Below, one piece after another: positions 54,367 to 64,000 of a stretch of DNA of 64,000 nucleotides. The stretch lies in assembly GCA_033439765.1 (NCBI GenBank), contig JAULSN010000004.1, forward strand, positions 5,156,001 through 5,220,000, read 5' to 3'. Positions within the stretch are counted from its first letter, which is position 1. Each line of letters begins with the position of its first letter. The notes under the pieces were generated by a model, which worked only from the letters and a program-made list of their open reading frames with translations, ran no database searches and was not told the origin of the DNA. The translations under genes were made by a program, and so were the position numbers. The stretch comes from Lasiosphaeria ovina. Taxonomy: Eukaryota > Ascomycota > Sordariomycetes > Sordariales > Lasiosphaeriaceae.

Positions 54367-56701
54367 ATGACCATGAACAACCGCCGTACCCTCTCGCGAC
54401 AGGACTACACGGTAGGATGGATCTGTGCGCTACCCACAGAGATGGCGGCGAGTGAGGCCATGCTCGACGAGGTGCACAACCCCGTGGCCCAGGACAGCTT
54501 CGACCACAACTCGTACACTCTGGGCCGGATCCGCGGCCACAACATCGTCATGATGTGCCTGCCGGCGGGCGGCACGGGGACCGTGTCCGCTGCCCGGGCC
54601 GCGACGAGGATGACCAACAGCTTCCGGGCTCTGCGCTTCGGCTTGATGGTCGGCATCGGCGGCGGCGTGCCCAGCAAGGAGAAGGACATCCGGCTGGGAG
54701 ACGTCGTCGTCAGCCACCCGGACGCGAGGTCTGGAGGGGTCCTTCAGTACGACTTCGGCAAAACGGTGCAGGAGGGCCGGTTCATGCAGACGGGAACCCT
54801 GGACAAGCCGCCAGAGGCGCTGCGCGCTGCTCTGGCGCGCCTGCAGGCCAAGCACATCCGGCAAGACCCGGGCTTCGTGCAGTATCTTGTCGACATAGCA
54901 GCGAACCATCCCAAGATGGCGGCCGGGTTCGCGCACCCCGGCGCAGACAACGACGTCCTGTACGACGGCCTGTACGACCACCCAGAGGGCCACGGAACCT
55001 GCGTCGCGTGTGATCCGGGCAGGAAGGTCTCGCGCGCGCCCCGTGGCTCTGCGGACCCCGTCATCCACCTCGGATTGATCGCGTCCGGCAACCAGGTCAT
55101 GAGACACGGCGCCACGCGCGACCGGCTGCGGCGCGAAATGGGCATCGACTGTTTCGAGATGGAGGCCGCCGGCCTGATGGACGGATTCCCTTGCCTCGTG
55201 ATCCGCGGCATCTGCGACTATGCCGATTCGCACAAGAACAAGGGCTGGCAGCCCTATGCGGCCGCGACGGCGGCGGCGTATGCCAAGGAGCTGCTCGATA
55301 CCGTGTCGCGAGATGCCGTGACGGATACGCCAGTTGCCCCAGATACAACCCCAGTTACCCCTGAGACCACAGCGGGTCCAAGATCCTGTCCTGGTGAGGA
55401 ACCGTGTCCCTTGTTGTGATGCTGAGAGTAGCTGACATGGCAACGCAGAAACGAAAAGCGAGTCGGAGCCGGACAGCGACTGGGAGTCGGAAAGTGAACA
55501 AGAGACAGAAAGCGACCACAGCACCGGTAACTACAGGACCGGCACTCACGAGAGAAAGAAAGACGAAAAGCACCTCCCCGAAGTGTGTCTGGTATGCGAG
55601 CAGAGATGCGAGTCCCTCCCAGCACTGTACCAACATCTGCGTGCTGCCGGACACGGCTCGCAGCACAACGCGCTCAAGCGCGAGGCGCTCAAGGGCCAGG
55701 CCAAGCGGGAGTCCTCGGCAACGAACTGCCTGGAATGCGGTAAGGGATTCAAAGACAGGGCGGCACTGTTCGACCACGCGAGGGGGGCCAAGCACGACCA
55801 GCTGTACATCGTTTCCGCGGCAGGGAGCGGCGACCTGGAGGAGGTCCGACGGCGGCTCATTGGTGGGGCCGACATCGACGCGCGCGACAACTATAACGAC
55901 ACGGCTCTGCATAAGGCCGCAAGTAACGGGCACGCGCACGTCGTGCGCTTCCTCCTCGATCAGGGGGCCGACCGCACCGCCGAGCAGCACGGCCACACGC
56001 CGCTGGACGAGGCCGTGCTGCGGGGCGACCTGGCGCTGGTCAAGGTCTTCTTCGAGCGCGGCACCAATAACAAGCGCACCGATCCCAACTCGCTCGCCTA
56101 CGCCGCCCAAACCGGGAATCTGGAGGTCGCAAAATTCCTCCTCTCCAAGGGCGCCGACGTTAACGCCACGAAGAAGATCAGGGTCAAAGAGCTGATGATC
56201 CCTGCCGACGGCACGCCCCTGTACTGCGCCGTCAACGGCGGCCACGAGGCCATGGCCAAGCTCCTGCTCGACCGGGGCGCGCGGCAGGACCGCACCGAGC
56301 ACTGTTACTACCCGCTGTGCGTGGCCGCGGAGCAGGGCAACGCCGCCATCGTAACCCTACTTCTCGCACGCGGCATGGACAGCGAGGCCGAGTTCGTCGC
56401 AGTACTAGGCTACGCGTTCGATGTGCTGCGCCAAAAGACGGCGCACATCGGCCGCCTGCTGCTAGACCGCGGGCTGCCCGTCGAGGGCGTCGAGGGCAAT
56501 GGCGACCCGCTCCGGCACGCAGCGAGGACCGGCTCGCCGACATTGGTCACGCTGCTGTTCCGCCGCGGCGCAAAGCTCCGGGAGAAGCGATTTCCTGGAG
56601 ACGTTGTCGGGGCGTACAAGCCCGACTGCGCGTCGTCGAGCAGCGACGCGGCAATTACGACTGACCTTATTAACCGCGTTCGTTCTCGAGGGACGTTGTG
56701 A
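54367..56701 (+). CDS. Nucleoside phosphorylase-like - double zinc finger - ankyrin protein
   Basis: Two exons, 54367-55393 and 55449-56701, 55-bp intron, 759 aa. Residues about 14-310 form a PNP/UDP-type nucleoside phosphorylase fold: YTVGWICALPTEMAA at the start, GIGGGVPS, LGDVVVSHP, and the substrate-site segment CFEMEAAGLMDGFPCLVIRG with GICDYADSHKNKGWQPYAA. In fungi this fold is a frequent N-terminal effector of NLR proteins. A Ser/Glu-rich linker follows, then two C2H2-like fingers of identical spacing (C-x2-C-x12-H-x5-H, about 388-410 and 436-458), then about seven ankyrin repeats to about 720. There is no NACHT or NB-ARC. An in-frame second ATG lies two codons on. Likely a recognition or signalling protein; enzymatic activity is possible because the main motifs are kept, but untested. 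Confidence 0.88.
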
Positions 56702-57168
56702 GTCGAGGGGTAGGGTGTATTGTAGGGATTTCTTAGTCGGGGTTGGGAAAGACCGTCATAGCACTTGAGCCTCCTAATTACTTACCTGGCATATTCACGC
56801 ACGAATAAGAGCACGTTAGACAGGTTTTTGCTCCAATCGTCTGATAGGTGTTTTACAAGATAGCTTCCACGACAATGACCTAACACCGCCCTGTCCATCT
56901 CATTCCCAGCCAAATTCCAGGCGAAGCAACAACAACCCAGGCAAGAACATGAAGAAAACCTGCCCCTCAACGGAGATGATGTACAAGCACAAATACCCCA
57001 GACAAGTCTCCATCGTGTCCACAATCATCCCAGCATAATCAGCCCCTCATCCCACGGAACCCCTGCTTCATCGGCATCCCTCACATCCCTGGCAACCATC
57101 ACAAATACATCCTATGCGGTAGCAAACAACCAAACACAGCAAAAGACCAACTCCATTGCTGCTGCCAA
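56702..57168. other. Convergent intergenic region
   Basis: Lies between a plus-strand and a minus-strand gene, so it should contain two 3' UTRs and terminators. No gene seen. Confidence 0.4.
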
Positions 57169-57711
57169 TTACTGCCCCCACGGTCTGCGCTGGGGATACT
57201 TGCAGTGCACCTTGTTGCAGCGGTACACGAGCTTTGACTTCCAGCCGCCCGTGTCCGGGTTCGGGATCTTGATCCACCTGCAGACGCACGGCTTCTCGTA
57301 GACCGAATTGTAGGGAGCGTCGAGCCGGCCGTTGACAGGGCCACCGGGTCCGGTGTTGCTTGACGCGATGTTGCGTGGCGCGATGTTGTTGGGCCAGGGG
57401 TTCGTGGGTCCGGGTTTGCTGGACCCGATGTTGCTGAGCCCGGTGTTGGGTCTGGCATTGCTAGGCCCGATGTTGCTGGGTCCAGTGTAGCTGGGTCCGG
57501 TGTTGTTGCCCTTGCTTTTGGCCCTGTTCTTGTTACCGTTGCTGGCTCCCGTGACGCCCGATCCTAGGTTGTTGCTCTTGTTGTTGTTGCTCTGGTTGTT
57601 CTTGTTGCTGTTGCTGGCTCCCGTGACGCCCACTCCCGTACTGCTTGGCCCTGGGTTGTTGTGTCCGGCGTCACCCGCTCCAAGGCTGCTGGTTCCTTGG
57701 TTGCTGCTCAT
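57169..57711 (-). CDS. Low-complexity Asn/Gly/Ser/Pro-rich protein with Cys-bearing tail, 180 aa
   Basis: ATG 57711 to TAA. The first 120 residues are built from GVTGASNSNKN and (N/S)-(T/I/A)-G-P-S units, clearly disordered. The last about 40 residues differ sharply: CVCRWIKIPNPDTGGWKSKL followed by YRCNKVHCKYPQ, a Cys pattern suggestive of a small metal-binding or disulfide fold. No signal peptide is visible. The tail looks like the only folded part. Unrecognised family. Codon use fits neighbouring genes, and the contrast between tail and repeats argues for a real gene. Confidence 0.5.
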   Translation of the reverse strand: MSSNQGTSSLGAGDAGHNNPGPSSTGVGVTGASNSNKNNQSNNNKSNNLGSGVTGASNGNKNRAKSKGNNTGPSYTGPSNIGPSNARPNTGLSNIGSSKPGPTNPWPNNIAPRNIASSNTGPGGPVNGRLDAPYNSVYEKPCVCRWIKIPNPDTGGWKSKLVYRCNKVHCKYPQRRPWGQ

Positions 57712-58913
57712 TTTGACGTCCAGGCCGTACCAGATTAGGCGGGCCTATGGGGGCAATCGGTGATACCGCAGGTGCGTCAGCGTGTCAATGTTAGAAGCTC
57801 GCAGGATATATCGCACCTTGATGAAGTTAAGTTACCGGCCCGGCAGGCTGCAGTGCAATATCTGTGATGTACGATGGACGTCTGCGAAGATTTGTCAATG
57901 CGCGCGGTGTCTTGCGTGGCTTGGCTGGTGCAATGTGAGAGAGCAGGACGGAGGAAACCAGCCATTCTTATAGCATTCGTATGCCAAGGAATCCACGATC
58001 ATATCAGATTCGATAGTCTTTTTTTTGTAGATCACACGCAGCTACAAGAGCCGACACGAAGTCTTCGGAACTTGCCAGACAGATATCCAACCTGCGCGGG
58101 ACAAAGACCGACCAACCTTGGCGACAATCTACATCGATCAACAATGGAATAATAGCACGTACTGGAACAGGCCGCCAGTTTATATCCAATATAATATTTG
58201 CAAGTCCACCAGACCTGTTTTGCGGCTTTGTGGGCGTCAATACAAGGCTCCTAGCAAACTTGACAAGTTACAAGTTGCAAGTTACTGGTCAAATATCTCC
58301 CCCGCAGCGTTGCTGAAAGTCATGTAAAGTGAAACGTTAAGAACAATAGACTAGGTATAATGTTAATTTGTTCTCATAAAAATTCTGACAGGTTCCAAGT
58401 CGGCCACGGCACCTTTGGCAACTATGTAGGTAGGCGTACGAATCGTCTCGTTGATACCATGGCAGAACGGCAATGGTTAATTATGACAATGGCTATGTAA
58501 ATAAAGAACGGTCGGTACAAGGATTAGCACAATAATACATTATGTTGTTCAAAGGAACCGAGCCCTTATCCTAGTAGTGCGGCCACTGGAGTCTTCTAGG
58601 ATTAGCACAACAATAGCGGGATATGGCTGGGGTTGTTCCTTGAACTTCTTGAAATCCCAAAAACCAAACAGTATAACCACCTATCATAACAACCCCCCAC
58701 GGGAACCTTGTAATCATGTGACGTATTGTTATCTAAAACGATCGGGCTCTGATCAAGGCACTCCGAGTATCTCAGACACCACATCATCCACCGAGTGAGC
58801 ATAATTTCTCTCATATAATGATTCTCAAAATTTCAACAAGGCATGCGGACATCTTGCGTTTGTACTTCGACATACAAAAAGCCCTAAAATGCACAAGTAT
58901 ACGGAAAAAGCCC
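57712..58913. other. Intergenic
   Basis: Moderately AT-rich DNA with no supported gene. Contains the upstream region of the low-complexity gene and the 3' flank of the HET gene. Confidence 0.4.
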
Positions 58914-61385
58914 TTAGACAATAACAAACTCTTGGTATCCTGACTCATTGCGGACAAACCCACGGACCACATCTTTCATCTCGGGGTTCTCGGGAAACGT
59001 CCCCAAGGCCATGACGAGCTTGTCGTTCCGGAACAGGCTCGGTATCCGACCAAAATTGCCTGTTCCAATTCTCCTGTACACTTTCTCGCTCGGCTTCACA
59101 AAGGTGCCGCACCCAGAGTCTTCACCCGGCAGTAGTTCAGCGAGGACGAGGGCGCTGCAGGATACCATACTGGAGTGTGCGGTGAGCATGTGTGGCACCC
59201 AAACCACCTTGCTCAGCCCCGTACGGGACGCGACCATCTCGTAGCCCTCGACCGTGTCGGAAGCAAACCACAACTTCTCTCCAGTCGCTGCATCGGTGAG
59301 GCTTGTGCTCACGGAACTGCCTTCGTAGTCGTAGTTTGGCTTGGTCAATGAACCCGAGATAGCCTTTGGACACGCCCGGAGTCGGACCCACCCGGCACTG
59401 ACAGGGCCGAAGGGAAACTCGGTCGCCAGCTTGACATCTGCGGCTTTTACTTCGGCGAGAGCCCGCACCTCGGACGGGTCGGGGTAAAAGGCGCCACACG
59501 CTGTCACGGGTACCTCAACACTCGCCCAGCTCCAACTTGGGGCCACATATCCTTCAGCGCCTACGCGTTTCCGGCGTCCCGGACTGTCCCGTCCGTTTGC
59601 CATCCACCCCAGCTGATAGATCAGGTTTATGTCCCACAGACCGGCGAGGTAGCGCTTCTGTTCCAGAATTCTCGAGTTGGCCAGCTCTCGTGCAATCGAA
59701 GAGATAGCTACCAGCCGGTCTGTGTCTTTGGTGAGCTTGCATTTCGTGTAGTCTGATACGGCACCGTTCCAAGTGCTGCCAAAGCGCTTGAAAAGGTCGA
59801 GGGCTTCCTGTTGCAGTCGCTCAGGCGACGGGACGTTCCCAGCGGCAACAGCCTCGGCAACCAGCGCCGCCGCCTTGTCGGCCACGGAGTGCAGAAGATG
59901 CCGCGGGCCGAAGCCCCTGGTACTGACGCCGTCCATGCCATTGAGATTTTCCCCGTAGCTAGCCTCATCGCAGGCAAAGAACACGCCGTGGGTGGCAAAG
60001 GCAAGGGTACGGCGAGCAAGGCTGCGCTCTTGGTATACCCACGCGCGAGTAAACAGCGGTGCCAACCAGTCGCCGCCTCCTGGAAGATCACGTTGTATGT
60101 CCCAGAGCAGCGTTACGTTCTCATCCAAAAGTGCACAAGGGCGTCCTTGGAAGGTTCCATTCGCGACGCCAAGGATGGGCGCCAACGGGGTCCGAAAGCC
60201 AAAGATGACGCGCGGCTCGCGGGCGTCGTTGATAAACCCTTCGTAGTCAGAACCTGTCGATAGGGCAGCAATGTTCAGCCACGCAAATTTGTAGACGTCG
60301 GCCATGACGGCGCTCTGCTCTTGCCAGTCTCGCACGCTGTCCTGGAGGATGCATAGGCTGTCGATCCAGATGTGGTCGAACCCCAGAGACGCGCACACCT
60401 TGACAGCGTGTTGGAAGGCCAGAGGCATCCTGTCCAACGGCAATTCCTTGCGCCAGTCAGTAATGGTGACTTGAGTGAGCACACTACCGCCGCGACCTCC
60501 TTTCGGCTCTGGGCCCCAGCAGTGGGAGAAGGACAAGTATTGCACGCCCTCTTGGGAAGTATCAGCCGGGAAGTCGGTCAAGTCGGATTTGAGCACAAGG
60601 CGGGTGCTAAGCCAAGCCGATCCCGAGCTCTCAGTTCTGGTGATTCGGATGAGGCGGTCCGGGAACCAGTGGGCGACAGGCTGGCCCGGACCGTCTTTCC
60701 CGAACAGCTGGTGGCATTTCTTGTGTGTCGAGAAGCACTCCTGCATCCACGAGGCAACCTTGGCCATGGTTTCGCTGCTGATAGTCGAGCTGAACGCAGT
60801 CTCTCCCCCATCGAGAGATAGAACAGTGCCGTAATCGTCTGGGAGGCTTTTACGCTCAGGCTCCGCGACGCCGGGCAGCGCAACACGTGGGTCGGGATGC
60901 AGCATAAAACTCCCAATTCCCCAGCTATATCCCCGTTTGTGCTTCACCATGAGCGCAACTCTGGCCGCCTGCTTGCTGAACTGGTGCCAAGACACGGTCG
61001 CTGGGGTTTCGAACTTCCACGTCAGACGCCAATCCGCAAGCGGCGACATTCGCAGCGTCTCCTCGAACGAGACGTGCTTCTGCATGCCGTCAAAGAGCAG
61101 CAGCGTCTTGGCGCAGATCACGCAGAATGACCCAGAATCAGACAGGGTGGACATTGCTGCGGAGTGGGGCATCTCGACGTTTTCGCACGCGGTTCCGTCG
61201 CCAAAGGCGAAGACGACGTGGCGGAGGAGGGTGAGGCATCGTGCGCAAAGCCGCCGGGTCCCCGATCCTGCTGGCGGCGGTGGCGGAAACGAGAGGGTTG
61301 GGAACGCAGGTTCCGGATCTGGCCCGCCGTTGCCAGAACCATCCGCGAGTTTTTTGAGCGCTGAAGAAACGAGTCGGGACAACAT
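58914..61385 (-). CDS. HET-domain (heterokaryon incompatibility) protein, 823 aa
   Basis: Single uninterrupted exon from ATG 61385. The HET domain (about residues 278-440) shows YLSFSHCWGPEP, LPLDRMPLAFQHAVKVCASL, FDHIWIDSLCILQDSVRDW and VYKFAWLNIAALSTG, in the usual order. A downstream segment with FTRAWVYQERSLARRTLAF is the conserved block found after the domain in most members. The N-terminal about 270 residues contain two CxxC pairs (CARC, CVIC) of unclear role. HET proteins trigger cell death when incompatible fungal strains fuse; the domain is distantly TIR-like. Most genomes of this group hold dozens, so a role in incompatibility for this copy is not proven. No NLR or WD-repeat module is attached. 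Confidence 0.92.
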   Translation of the reverse strand: MLSRLVSSALKKLADGSGNGGPDPEPAFPTLSFPPPPPAGSGTRRLCARCLTLLRHVVFAFGDGTACENVEMPHSAAMSTLSDSGSFCVICAKTLLLFDGMQKHVSFEETLRMSPLADWRLTWKFETPATVSWHQFSKQAARVALMVKHKRGYSWGIGSFMLHPDPRVALPGVAEPERKSLPDDYGTVLSLDGGETAFSSTISSETMAKVASWMQECFSTHKKCHQLFGKDGPGQPVAHWFPDRLIRITRTESSGSAWLSTRLVLKSDLTDFPADTSQEGVQYLSFSHCWGPEPKGGRGGSVLTQVTITDWRKELPLDRMPLAFQHAVKVCASLGFDHIWIDSLCILQDSVRDWQEQSAVMADVYKFAWLNIAALSTGSDYEGFINDAREPRVIFGFRTPLAPILGVANGTFQGRPCALLDENVTLLWDIQRDLPGGGDWLAPLFTRAWVYQERSLARRTLAFATHGVFFACDEASYGENLNGMDGVSTRGFGPRHLLHSVADKAAALVAEAVAAGNVPSPERLQQEALDLFKRFGSTWNGAVSDYTKCKLTKDTDRLVAISSIARELANSRILEQKRYLAGLWDINLIYQLGWMANGRDSPGRRKRVGAEGYVAPSWSWASVEVPVTACGAFYPDPSEVRALAEVKAADVKLATEFPFGPVSAGWVRLRACPKAISGSLTKPNYDYEGSSVSTSLTDAATGEKLWFASDTVEGYEMVASRTGLSKVVWVPHMLTAHSSMVSCSALVLAELLPGEDSGCGTFVKPSEKVYRRIGTGNFGRIPSLFRNDKLVMALGTFPENPEMKDVVRGFVRNESGYQEFVIV

Positions 61386-61751
61386 TGCCGCGTATCAGTG
61401 GCGTGGTGCACAGGTAATTTACATGTCACGAACTGGGAAGGTGCGGCTGAGAATCGCTCAATTCAGACGAGAGCCCGACGAGACCCACGTGATTCGGTGT
61501 TCCTACCACCAGACACCGCTTTACTTCCTCATTCGGCATTTGTGCCATCTTTCGGTCCGTCGTACCAATCATTCGCCCTCACCTTCGGCCACGATCAAGA
61601 TACTCGCCAATTCAGCAGGCGCTACGATGCAGTAATTTGGAAAGGTCTCTTCAACACTGGCGTACCAATCCCCCTTGGATTCCCTGGTGTGGAGGATATG
61701 GATTTGGAAGGAATTAGGTAGCAGGGGAAAAAGTTATCGACCAGTTCCTCA
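61386..61751. promoter_or_regulatory. Upstream region of the HET gene
   Basis: About 370 bp 5' of the HET start codon with no coding features of its own recognised. Confidence 0.3.
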
Positions 61752-62070
61752 CCGCGTCATACCGTCATACACAATCAAAGACCTTGACACTCTGTGGTTC
61801 ATTAACAGGGATCCGGCCTTCCTCGAGCGCCACGGCATGGATATCGACTTTCAGGGCAGCGTGTTTTATGGAAGCAACTGCCGCTATCTCGAGGTTCCCA
61901 ATAGAGAATGGCGCTTCACGAGTGACGATTGTCCGGAAACCTGCTCTCGTCATTTCATGAAGGAGCTGAATGGCGTGGTGGACGCCAATGTGAGGGACGA
62001 CGAACAGTTTCAGCTTTGGTGCGGGCCTCTCTTTGTTGAAGTTGGGCTGCTTGTATGCGAGTATTTTTAA
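61752..62070 (+). CDS. Possible exon or relic of a fungal F-box/2EXR-like protein
   Basis: An open frame reads IPSYTIKDLDTLWFINRDPA, then GSVFYGSNCRYLEV, and ends at a stop. The rhythm LxxLxFIxxD...FxGxxCRxLEV resembles the C-terminal part of many uncharacterised fungal 2EXR/F-box-like proteins. There is no ATG at the upstream end; an internal ATG lies at about 61838. The missing start suggests a relic or unseen introns. Confidence 0.28.
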
Positions 62071-62417
62071 GCAAGGGGCGATCGATTCTGAAGAAAGTGG
62101 CATCCAAAATCAGATTCGTCTCGCTGCTAGACCCAGATATCACCCCTGACTTTGCCTCACGGGCCGACGCACATCGGAGTCTTCAGTTTAGAACTGCAGC
62201 TGTGGGATACATAATTCTTTCTCGGCTTCATCAATTGCAGTGTATTTGTCATGTACACAAAACCTAAGAGATTGGGCTTGCTCGGCTCCTTCTTTTCCTA
62301 GTTGCGCGCCAAACACTTGCCTCCCTTGATGCCGCCCACCCTTCTTCACCTCCGAGCCCAAATAGCACCATTCCACCTAATTACCAAACTAACCACCTAA
62401 CCTCGTCACTTAGCCAA
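62071..62417. other. Intergenic
   Basis: 3' flank of the minus-strand gene that follows. No gene seen. Confidence 0.35.
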
Positions 62418-64000
62418 CTAGTGATCAACCTCAAAAGCACGCGGACAGATCTCGAAGCAGTAGCCCGGCGCGCCGCCGTCCAAGTTCCAGCACGCATTGT
62501 AGGCGATGCAGTCCATGTTGCCGCCGGGGCAGTCGTCGCGGGTGTGGCAAAGAACGGGAGCCGTGGGGAACGCAAAGTACTGGCCGTAGCACCGCGGGCG
62601 GCCCAGCACGTTGCCGCTGCACAGGCAGCCCGAGAACTCGGGCCCGTTGCCGTTGGCGTTGGTCGTGCCCTCGAGGTACTCGCACGCCGTCGCCGGGCCC
62701 GCGTCGCACCGCGCCGGCAGCGCGCTGCACGTCGTCGCGATCGACACGTGCGGGTACGTGATGGTTGTCAGGAAGAAGGGCGTTGACGCGGTTGATGGCG
62801 CCGTGGTTGTGGAGTTGTGCAGTGCGGTTGAGTTGCTGCTCGCCGTGGCCGTGCAGGCTGACGCGCCGTCGGTGGCGCGCTTGCGCCCTGCCACCGCTGC
62901 AGTGCTGGTCGCGGCGGCGGTGTTGCAGGCCATCATGTCGGTGTTCTGGGGCGTTGTCAGCGGCAGCGTCGACGGCGCCGAGAACACGCACGACGTCGAC
63001 ACGTTGTCGTTGCCGATGATCTGCTCGTTGAACTGCATGCTGCTGGTGAAGCGGATTCGCTCGTCGACCACCGACGTGAGCAGGTACTGGTAGCCGGGTG
63101 GATCCCTGATCTTGAGCCACACGTACTCGGTCAGGTCGGTGAACGGCAGGCAGATGCCCGCCGCAACCGCGTTCGGGTCCAGCTGCTGCGAGTTGATCAG
63201 GTCCTCGAGGTGCATCAGGTCCCTGATGCCCGTCATCGTCGTGCTCCACTCCGGCGAGAAGTACGGGCTGTTGAGCAGCGCCGCCGCCTCGTCGCTGAGC
63301 GGCGCCAGGGTCCCCAGGCCCTGCGAGAGGAGGTATACGAGTGTCGGGGCCGGGACCGCCGTGCCGAAGTCGTCGCGCGAGTACCCCAGCTGCCGCAGCA
63401 GGTCTATCTCGCACCTCTGCTCGCGGCTGGCGGGGCTCGGCCACAGGCACGTCCATTTGTACAGGCCGTTGTCGCCTTGGGTGGAGGTGTTGTTGATGAT
63501 GTCGGCGCGGTCGAGGCACTCGAAGCCGCAGCCGACGGTCAGCGACACATCGAAGGGATCCGACGGGACGTGGCCGCACTCGTCAAACACTACCACGTCG
63601 ACGTAGTAGCTGACAGGGTAGGTGAAGCCAGGTATATTCTGTCGCTTTGCCAGTTCCTGTGCGTCGACAAAGGACCTCTTGGCCTTTCTCGTCGACCCGC
63701 CGGCGCCGCCCAGCGCGATCAGGTAGTCGTAGAACCCGGGGAGGACCAGGGAGAGCACGCTGGCGCAGTCGGCCGAGAAGACGGTGATGCCGGACGCGTT
63801 GAACACGACGGCCGACTGGTCCGGGTAGACGATGCCCAGCTGGACGGGGTTGCTGATGTCGAAGAGCAGGAACGCGCTCGTCTGCCCATCGCGCACGCCG
63901 AACAGCGGCGGCACTTGGCCGTACTGGTCCACGTAGAAGCTGAGCTCGCCGACCAGGGTCGTGTCGATGGTGCCGTTGTACGTCAGCTTGGTGAGCTCGG
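62418..64000 (-). CDS. Unrecognised cysteine-rich, probably extracellular protein; 5' end outside window
   Basis: Frame open from the window edge to the stop at 62418, at least 526 residues; the start lies beyond 64000. The visible part has beta-rich sequence (GELSFYVDQYGQVPPLFGV), a dibasic KAKRS segment about 110 residues in, then CGFECLDRADIINNTSTQG and many N-x-S/T sites. A Ser/Thr-rich linker leads to a compact Cys-rich tail of about 100 residues with at least 14 Cys (CSALPARCDAGPATACEYLE, CLCSGN, CHTRDDCPGGNMDC). The Cys and glycosylation pattern suggests secretion. No enzyme family recognised. It has no visible intron in this part. Confidence 0.7.
   Translation of the reverse strand, partial: ELTKLTYNGTIDTTLVGELSFYVDQYGQVPPLFGVRDGQTSAFLLFDISNPVQLGIVYPDQSAVVFNASGITVFSADCASVLSLVLPGFYDYLIALGGAGGSTRKAKRSFVDAQELAKRQNIPGFTYPVSYYVDVVVFDECGHVPSDPFDVSLTVGCGFECLDRADIINNTSTQGDNGLYKWTCLWPSPASREQRCEIDLLRQLGYSRDDFGTAVPAPTLVYLLSQGLGTLAPLSDEAAALLNSPYFSPEWSTTMTGIRDLMHLEDLINSQQLDPNAVAAGICLPFTDLTEYVWLKIRDPPGYQYLLTSVVDERIRFTSSMQFNEQIIGNDNVSTSCVFSAPSTLPLTTPQNTDMMACNTAAATSTAAVAGRKRATDGASACTATASSNSTALHNSTTTAPSTASTPFFLTTITYPHVSIATTCSALPARCDAGPATACEYLEGTTNANGNGPEFSGCLCSGNVLGRPRCYGQYFAFPTAPVLCHTRDDCPGGNMDCIAYNACWNLDGGAPGYCFEICPRAFEVDH

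Overview
The window reads as nuclear DNA of a filamentous ascomycete (Pezizomycotina, probably Sordariomycetes). The evidence is short GT-AG introns of about 50-110 bp, a HET-domain gene, NLR-type genes with ankyrin or nucleoside-phosphorylase domains, a PTH11/SAT4-like rhodopsin-fold membrane protein, and retroelements whose stop codons look like CAG or TGG turned into TAG, as repeat-induced point mutation (RIP) would do. All gene models below were built by hand from splice signals, reading phase and family conservation.

Left part (1-25.5 kb), mostly gene-bearing: a cytochrome P450 (1.3-3.7 kb, minus) with a long intron holding tRNA-like debris; a phosphoribosyl-pyrophosphate synthetase (4.85-6.83 kb, minus) split into 16 exons including one of 7 nt; a tiny zinc-ribbon ORF; a flavin-monooxygenase fragment; a 1368-aa protein with a STAND-type N-terminal domain, a TPR-like region and a proline-rich region (12.1-16.5 kb); two weak small ORFs; and three unrecognised, probably membrane-attached proteins lying together (20.0-25.5 kb).

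Middle part (25.5-48.2 kb) is a transposon-damaged immune-type locus. An NLR gene (SesB-like alpha/beta hydrolase, NACHT, about 14 near-identical ankyrin repeats) runs from 27.34 to 44.24 kb. It is split by a 12,693-bp Ty1/copia insertion with a perfect 5-bp target duplication (TCGGT). The copia element itself holds (a) two identical 746-bp solo LTRs in opposite orientation whose target duplications have been exchanged, showing inversion of the 853 bp between them, and (b) a RIP-degraded Ty3/gypsy chromovirus with 264-bp LTRs, a C-terminal chromodomain and an antisense tRNA-like sequence. Downstream lies a 1.86-kb Pot2/Fot1-type DNA transposon with 47-bp TIRs and a dead transposase, then LTR-like remnants.

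Right part (48.3-64 kb): a charged coiled-coil-like protein, a PTH11/SAT4-like membrane protein, a nucleoside phosphorylase-zinc finger-ankyrin protein, a low-complexity protein with a cysteine-bearing tail, a HET-domain protein, and the 3' part of an unrecognised cysteine-rich protein running off the window. The NLR, phosphorylase-ankyrin, STAND-N-terminal and HET genes belong to families tied to non-self recognition and programmed cell death in fungi. Their proximity suggests a recognition-rich accessory region, but joint function is inference. The best candidates for something undescribed are the orphan trio at 20-25.5 kb and the tRNA-carrying chromovirus.
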